DNA of 20,122 bases from an uncultured Lachnospira sp. (lineage in GTDB: Bacteria; Bacillota; Clostridia; Lachnospirales; Lachnospiraceae), in assembly GCA_947306285.1 (NCBI GenBank), contig CAMZGB010000012.1, positions 1 to 20,122 on the forward strand. The letters run 5' to 3'. Numbering within the stretch: the first letter of the stretch is position 1; each line of letters begins with the position of its first letter. Shown piece after piece: positions 15,527-20,122 of this stretch. Under the pieces are notes generated by a model. That model searched no databases, was not told the origin of the DNA, and worked only from the letters and a program-made list of their open reading frames with translations. The translations under genes and the position numbers were made by a program.

Positions 15527-16792
15527 ATGAAGAGTTCCTTATCAATTGACAAAACTAAATTTAAAGGTATTATTTGGCCACTAGTAGCATTGTATGTTAG
15601 TAGGTTGTTTTTTGATGACATTGATGAAGCATATCTATTCATCTACATTGCCCTAATAATAATCGTAATAGGGTTTGCAAGAAAAATATTTATCCCTAAC
15701 ATTGTTGGCATATATCCATATATGGCATTAATCTTGATTATGGCTATAATAGGACTGGTTATGTATAAAACAAGGTATGTGGCAAGAGATTTATTCTATT
15801 TGCTTCCTGCCGTTATTTTGGTAATACTTGGTTATTACTTATTTTGCGCATATCAAGCAAAGTCCATTGTACAAACAATCGTCCTATGTGGTTTTATTAG
15901 TTCTATGTATTCATTTGGTGTCTTTTTGACATCAGCAGGCGGAATTAGTGAGCTTCAAGATTTGCGAGACATTTTCAACATTGAGATTTACGAAATATGT
16001 TTGATCTTTTTGTTATTAGTTGTTTACATATTCAATCAAGAGAAATGTGTATTTGGTAAAAAGACAGATGTCTTGTTATTAGTAATTTTCTTAATGCATA
16101 TTATTCTATCAATGTCTAGAAGTGCTTGGGTAGAAGTGATTGTGGGAGTACCCATAATAATCATTGCTAATCTCTTTTATAATTCAAGAAGAGCAAGCAC
16201 TTATGCAAAAACGTTTATTATTATTGCACTGGCAATAGTAGGAGTCTTTGCTCTTTATGCATATGCTCCTTCAAATATTATTGATGATTATAATACAAAG
16301 GTAGAAAATACTTCGGACGAATTAAACCAGGATCAGTACTTTAACAGCGTTGAAGATGCTATGGGAAACTGGCGAGCTTACGAAAACAAATCTGCTATCT
16401 CGCAGTGGGAAACTTCAACTTCGTTGGTTCAATTGTTTGGCGCGGGATTAGGAAAAGGAATATATATTAAATTCGTTCCATACGCTTGGACCAATTTAGA
16501 TAAAGAACATACCATACCTTTATTGCATAATGCATACTACACGATGCTTGCAAAAGGTGGAGTGGTAGGTGTAATACTATTAGTTTTCTTCTTAGTGTAC
16601 CCAATATTTGTAGCAATAAATAGTTTAAGAAAAAAAGGATTTAGTAGTGATGCCATTGCTCTAATTACAATAGGAGTGGCGTTTGTTATACAAGCATATG
16701 TGGTAAGAGGTCCAATTTCCCAGCATCCAAATATTACATGGGGAATACTTGTAGGGTGGCTATGTGGACAATTGAAAAGAGAGGATAGTTAG
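15527..16792 (+). CDS. Wzy-like polysaccharide polymerase
   Basis: Very hydrophobic 421-aa protein with roughly ten to twelve membrane segments and a large soluble loop at about 250-330, the topology of O-antigen/capsule polymerases that join flipped repeat units outside the membrane. Conserved-looking elements are MSRSAW (196-201), before a membrane segment, and LLHNAYYTMLAKGG (332-345), resembling the His-containing motif of the Wzy_C/O-antigen ligase family. The loop is rich in Asp, Asn and Tyr. It could instead be a ligase, but the neighbouring flippase and transferases fit a polymerase. Sequence identity in this family is low, so the assignment rests mainly on topology and context. The next gene starts in its stop codon (TAGTG). 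Confidence 0.83.
   Translation: MKSSLSIDKTKFKGIIWPLVALYVSRLFFDDIDEAYLFIYIALIIIVIGFARKIFIPNIVGIYPYMALILIMAIIGLVMYKTRYVARDLFYLLPAVILVILGYYLFCAYQAKSIVQTIVLCGFISSMYSFGVFLTSAGGISELQDLRDIFNIEIYEICLIFLLLVVYIFNQEKCVFGKKTDVLLLVIFLMHIILSMSRSAWVEVIVGVPIIIIANLFYNSRRASTYAKTFIIIALAIVGVFALYAYAPSNIIDDYNTKVENTSDELNQDQYFNSVEDAMGNWRAYENKSAISQWETSTSLVQLFGAGLGKGIYIKFVPYAWTNLDKEHTIPLLHNAYYTMLAKGGVVGVILLVFFLVYPIFVAINSLRKKGFSSDAIALITIGVAFVIQAYVVRGPISQHPNITWGILVGWLCGQLKREDS
16781..16785 (+). promoter_or_regulatory. Ribosome binding site supporting a GTG start for the flippase
   Basis: GAGGA inside the end of the polymerase gene lies six bases before GTG at 16792. The one-base stop/start overlap TAGTG suggests translational coupling. 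Confidence 0.7.
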
Positions 16793-18249
16793 TGAAATCT
16801 TTAAAACATAATGCCGTGATGAATGTTATTTTAAACATTTCTAACATGGTATTTCCATTAATTACATATCCGTACGTTGCCAGAGCACTGTTGGTAGAAG
16901 CAAACGGCAGGCTTTCTTTTGCGCAGTCTGTCATTAGCTATTTTACGCTGTTCGCAACTTTAGGTATAACTACATACGGCATTAAAGTTACTGCCCAGGC
17001 AAGAGATAACAAAGAAGATTTATCTAGGCGAGTTCAAGAGTTAGTAATATTAAATATTTTTACTACTTTTATTGCGTTTGTTGCGTTGGGCATTGCGATA
17101 ATATTTGTTGGAAGATTGAGACAAGAATGGGCACTACTATTAATTTATTCGGCAAATATGCTTCTTAATGTTGTGGGACTCAATTGGATGTATGTGGGGC
17201 TTGAAAAATTTGACTACATTACAATTAGATCTATTGTGTTCAAATTTATATCTTTGATTTTGATGTTTATATTTGTTCACAAGCCTACAGATTGTTATAT
17301 CTATGCTTGCATTACTGTATTTGCAACAGTTGGATCAAATATATTAAATCTAATTAACGCTAGAAAATATATTACTTTCAAACCAGTTGGTAATTATAAT
17401 ATTAAAAAACATTTAAAACCTACGCTTATGCTATTTTCCACATTTTTAGCATCGAATGTCTATATGAATTTAGATAATACGATGCTTGGATTTATAAAGG
17501 GAAACTACGAAGTAGGTATTTATTATACAGCTGTTAGAATCCAGGTAATACTGGGAACTTTTGTAACATCTGTCACGGCTGTGTTGTTACCAAGAATGTC
17601 GTATTACTATGAAAAAGGACAAACAAGCACACTTAAAAGAACATTGAAAAAATCTTACAGAGTTCTGCTGATGGCTTCAATTCCAGTAGTAGTCTTTTGT
17701 ATCATTTTTGCAAGAGAGTGTATTTTGGTAATAGCGGGACCTGACTATGTGGATGCTATTGTTCCTACACAAGTGATAATGTCTTGTATCATCATGATGG
17801 TTATTACAAATTTGATTGGTGTTCAAATACTTATTCCATCTGGAAAAGAAAAAAAATATATGCATGCAGTAATCATAGGAGCGGTAGTGGATTTAGCTTT
17901 GAACTCATTTATGATTCCTCTATGGGGAGCATTGGGTGCTGCAATTGCGACTTTGGTGGCGCAGACTGCACAGGCAGTATTCCAAATAATCATTGCAAGA
18001 GACTATGTAAAAATTATGTTTAACGGTAAAAAAACATTACAGATTTTTGGGGTTACGTTGATAGCAAGCGTAATTACCGTAATTGTAAATATGAATGTTC
18101 AATTATTCTTCATTTACCAGCTATTTGTGTTAGCAGGAATATTCTTTGGAGTATATGCAATCATTTTGTGGATAATAGGTTATGAAGATTTTGTTGAGGT
18201 AGTTGAATACTTTACTAAAGGACATATTAAGAGATATAGGAAGTCATAA
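16792..18249 (+). CDS. Wzx-like repeat-unit flippase (MOP superfamily)
   Basis: Moves the finished lipid-linked oligosaccharide across the cytoplasmic membrane. The 485-aa protein has about fourteen hydrophobic segments from end to end, starting with SLKHNAVMNVILNISNMVFP and TYPYVARALL, typical of RfbX/Wzx proteins, and the short internal pattern LDNTMLGFI (about 224-232) seen in Gram-positive members. The middle and second half have LLPRMSYYYEKG (264-275) and GALGAAIATLVAQ (379-391), as in other polysaccharide flippases. It starts with GTG, supported by GAGGA, at the polymerase stop. Wzx plus Wzy shows this is a Wzx/Wzy-dependent rather than ABC-transporter or synthase pathway. Substrate specificity cannot be read. 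Confidence 0.93.
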   Translation: MKSLKHNAVMNVILNISNMVFPLITYPYVARALLVEANGRLSFAQSVISYFTLFATLGITTYGIKVTAQARDNKEDLSRRVQELVILNIFTTFIAFVALGIAIIFVGRLRQEWALLLIYSANMLLNVVGLNWMYVGLEKFDYITIRSIVFKFISLILMFIFVHKPTDCYIYACITVFATVGSNILNLINARKYITFKPVGNYNIKKHLKPTLMLFSTFLASNVYMNLDNTMLGFIKGNYEVGIYYTAVRIQVILGTFVTSVTAVLLPRMSYYYEKGQTSTLKRTLKKSYRVLLMASIPVVVFCIIFARECILVIAGPDYVDAIVPTQVIMSCIIMMVITNLIGVQILIPSGKEKKYMHAVIIGAVVDLALNSFMIPLWGALGAAIATLVAQTAQAVFQIIIARDYVKIMFNGKKTLQIFGVTLIASVITVIVNMNVQLFFIYQLFVLAGIFFGVYAIILWIIGYEDFVEVVEYFTKGHIKRYRKS

Positions 18250-18264
18250 TTATTTGGAGGATAA

Positions 18265-18993
18265 ATGATTTCAATAGTATGTTGTTACAACAATAAAAAA
18301 ATACTAGATGATTTTTTGATGTCATCATTAAAGAATCAGAATGATCAATACCAATTGCTATTAGTTGACAATACTAATAATAGTTATAGTAGTGTAGCAA
18401 AAGCATACAATAGCGTATTGTCCCAAATCGAAGGTGATAATGTATTGTTCTGCCACCAAGACTTCGCTTTTAAAGATTCATCTCAGTTAAGAGATATAGA
18501 GAAAGTATTAAATAAAAACAAAAAAGCAGTAATTGGTTTTTGTGGAATGGATAGTGAAGGCAAAGTCTACTCTAATTTGATGTGCAAAGGCTCCGATGAA
18601 TACATTACAAAAAATAGAGTTAGTCAAACAATGAGTGTCGAAAGTGTAGACGAGTGTTGTTTTGGTATGAGCAAAGAGTGGTTAGATTTGGTAGGCAACT
18701 TCGACGAAGATGTTTGCGATAATTGGCACCTTTATGCGACGGATTATTGTTACAGGACGAAGATAAAGGGTGGAGAAGTATTGTTGCTAGAAGATGAGTG
18801 CTATCACAAGGACACAAAGGCATCTAGCAGTGAGGTAACAAAGGAGTATTTGTCCTCGTTAAAGAAACTTAGAAAGAAGTACAAAGGTGCTTATAAAACA
18901 ATATACTCGCCTTGCTATCTGGTAAGTACTAACTTTTTGAAATTCAATTTCAAGGTATTAAAAACACGAATAAGAATATTATTTAAGAGATAA
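18265..18993 (+). CDS. GT2-like glycosyltransferase (Glyco_tranf_2_5 type)
   Basis: A soluble 242-aa GT-A type protein. It begins MISIVCCYNN with VDNTNN (34-39), as in GT2 enzymes, and has CHQDFAF (63-69), the HQD variant of the DXD site common in the PF13712-like group. Later blocks are DECCFGMSKEWLDLVGNFDE and DYCYRT, a plausible acceptor/catalytic region. It lacks membrane segments and the end is basic. TTGGAGG just before the ATG is a strong ribosome binding site. Its place after the flippase may mean a side-branch sugar or late modification (inference). The donor is unknown. Confidence 0.75.
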   Translation: MISIVCCYNNKKILDDFLMSSLKNQNDQYQLLLVDNTNNSYSSVAKAYNSVLSQIEGDNVLFCHQDFAFKDSSQLRDIEKVLNKNKKAVIGFCGMDSEGKVYSNLMCKGSDEYITKNRVSQTMSVESVDECCFGMSKEWLDLVGNFDEDVCDNWHLYATDYCYRTKIKGGEVLLLEDECYHKDTKASSSEVTKEYLSSLKKLRKKYKGAYKTIYSPCYLVSTNFLKFNFKVLKTRIRILFKR

Positions 18994-18994
18994 A

Positions 18995-20101
18995 ATGCAG
19001 GAAAGAGAATTAATAAAAACAATATACAGTTCTAGTGATAATTCGACTAGTTTAGTTTTTACTCATGCAGATAAAATCTGGGTGATGCCTGAGTGTGCTG
19101 TAAAAGGTGCAATGGATATGTATCAGCCATCATCACGCGGTGGAAAATGTTTGAAAAACGCTGTTGTAAAGGATCAAAAGATTCCATTTTATATGAGAGG
19201 GCCAAAACTCGAAAGAGAAGAAATTGATATTGATCCAGATTTTAGAAATAAATTGGAAGAAATGCTTGGCATAAGTGATTTTTATGTAGCTACGTATATG
19301 GGTGATACATCCACAGAACAAAATGATAAAGCGGTTCTTCAGATTTACAATGATAATGAGATATTTGCATATGTTAAGGTGACCACGAACTCTGAGAATG
19401 CGAAGAGATTTAAGAAAGAATCAGACACCTTTAGAATTTTGCATAATTTTGATATTGAGTTTGTGCCTAAAACAATTGGTTTAGAATTGGATAATGAAGT
19501 AAAGATGTTTGCTCAATCTAGTGACAAACCATTTGGGCAGGAAGTGAAGCTGGTATTTGATGAAAATGTTTTGGAAGCAGTAGATGAAATTGTTGGAAAA
19601 ACAAAGAAAACTATAAAATATGAAGATAGTGATTTTTATAAAGATGTAGAGAGACTTAAAGAGTATAAGGATGTTTTTGATGAAGAGCAGCAGTCAATAA
19701 TTGATGCCGCAATCAATATTATTGAAGAGGCTGGTATTAGCGAATATGCCTTTTCTCATGGAGACTATACTCCTTGGAATGTTTACTACAAAGGTGATGA
19801 AATAAGACTCTTTGATCTAGAATACTGTAGTGAAACAATGCCAACATATATAGATGTTTTCCATTATTTGACGCAGATGACATTGCTTGGGAAAAGATAT
19901 ACTGCTCAATGTGCAATGAGAGAATATGAAAGAAATATGGAATTGGTTTCAAAGTATATCGAAAATCCAAAGCTAACATTTATATGCTACTTAGTATGGA
20001 TTATTAGTTTCTATTTGGAAAGAACTAAAGATATAGAATTAATAAAAGAAAAATTGGATGTTTGGGTTGAGATGCTCGAATATTTGACGAAGTATTTATA
20101 G
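18995..20101 (+). CDS. APH/choline-kinase-fold phosphotransferase in the polysaccharide cluster
   Basis: A soluble 368-aa kinase-like protein. The N-lobe includes a glycine-containing hairpin (about 100-117) and FAYVKVT with Lys128, with Glu142 a candidate partner. The C-lobe has the catalytic loop HGDYTPWN (255-262) with Asp257 and Asn262, and FDLEYC with metal-binding Asp274. These are the key residues of the aminoglycoside/choline phosphotransferase fold. About 95 residues precede the kinase fold and contain IWVMPEC and YQPSSRGG, which I do not recognise. The gene lies one base after the GT2-like gene, inside the polysaccharide operon, so antibiotic resistance is unlikely; a sugar, lipid-linked glycan or precursor is the likely acceptor (inference). 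A pseudokinase is not indicated since all key residues are present. Confidence 0.8.
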   Translation: MQERELIKTIYSSSDNSTSLVFTHADKIWVMPECAVKGAMDMYQPSSRGGKCLKNAVVKDQKIPFYMRGPKLEREEIDIDPDFRNKLEEMLGISDFYVATYMGDTSTEQNDKAVLQIYNDNEIFAYVKVTTNSENAKRFKKESDTFRILHNFDIEFVPKTIGLELDNEVKMFAQSSDKPFGQEVKLVFDENVLEAVDEIVGKTKKTIKYEDSDFYKDVERLKEYKDVFDEEQQSIIDAAINIIEEAGISEYAFSHGDYTPWNVYYKGDEIRLFDLEYCSETMPTYIDVFHYLTQMTLLGKRYTAQCAMREYERNMELVSKYIENPKLTFICYLVWIISFYLERTKDIELIKEKLDVWVEMLEYLTKYL

Positions 20102-20113
20102 AGAGGTGTTGAA

Positions 20114-20122
20114 ATGAAAAAG
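20114..20122 (+). CDS. Start of the next gene in the operon (partial)
   Basis: ATG AAA AAG at the window edge, with AGAGGTG (20102-20108) five bases upstream as a plausible ribosome binding site. Only Met-Lys-Lys is visible, so nothing can be said about function. Its 12-base distance from the preceding stop suggests the operon goes on beyond the window. Confidence 0.55.

Noticed and set aside
18995..20101. Aminoglycoside resistance gene
   Set aside because: The APH-type HGDxxxxN motif is shared by many small-molecule kinases, and the gene sits inside a polysaccharide operon with no resistance or mobile-element context.
1..20122. tRNA or rRNA genes, CRISPR arrays, insertion sequences, prophage or defence genes
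   Set aside because: I saw no regular direct repeats with spacers, no transposase or integrase motifs, no terminal inverted repeats around the cassette, and the intergenic gaps are too short for rRNA or for most RNA genes.

Overview
The window looks like a chromosome segment from a low-GC Gram-positive bacterium, most likely a member of the Clostridia (Lachnospiraceae/Eubacterium-like). The basis is the housekeeping order pth-mfd-PrsA-like lipoprotein, purine-rich Shine-Dalgarno sites, occasional TTG and GTG starts, AT-rich coding sequence and a lipoprotein signal. Genus cannot be assigned from the sequence alone. All recognisable genes are on the + strand.

Region 1 (1-5120) is housekeeping. 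It holds the last codons of an upstream gene with an acidic Glu/Ala/Pro tail (possibly the CTC/L25 ribosomal protein), a hairpin, peptidyl-tRNA hydrolase (pth), the transcription-repair coupling factor (mfd), and a SurA/PrsA-like lipoprotein that appears to stop where a parvulin domain would begin. The lipoprotein has its own extended -10 promoter overlapping the mfd stop, and a strong symmetrical intrinsic terminator lies 28 bases after it.

Region 2 (5123-20122, continuing past the window) is a Wzx/Wzy-type cell-surface polysaccharide (EPS/capsule) cluster, apparently one operon of about 15 kb with overlapping or closely spaced genes and no clear internal terminator. An extended -10 promoter sits just after the terminator. 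The initiating polyprenyl-phosphate sugar-phosphotransferase comes first, followed by a WchF/Cps2T-like (DUF1972) rhamnosyltransferase, a Cys-rich GT4, a GT32, a nucleotidyltransferase-like/thymidylate-kinase-like fusion, a GT4, a GT2, a second GT32, a second GT4, the Wzy-like polymerase, the Wzx-like flippase, a second GT2-like enzyme, and an APH-fold phosphotransferase. A further gene begins at the right edge.

In the expected pathway the first enzyme puts a sugar-1-phosphate on undecaprenyl phosphate, up to eight further transferases build a repeat unit at the cytoplasmic membrane face, Wzx flips it and Wzy polymerises it outside. No nucleotide-sugar synthesis genes and no chain-length/tyrosine-kinase genes lie in the window.

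The least ordinary parts are the two phosphoryl-transfer genes among the glycosyltransferases (10067-11431 and 18995-20101), which may add phosphate or a phospho-substituent to the glycan or a precursor (inference), and an apparently duplicated GT32-GT4 pair (9250/11418 and 13518/14307). No stretch over 300 bases lacks a gene.
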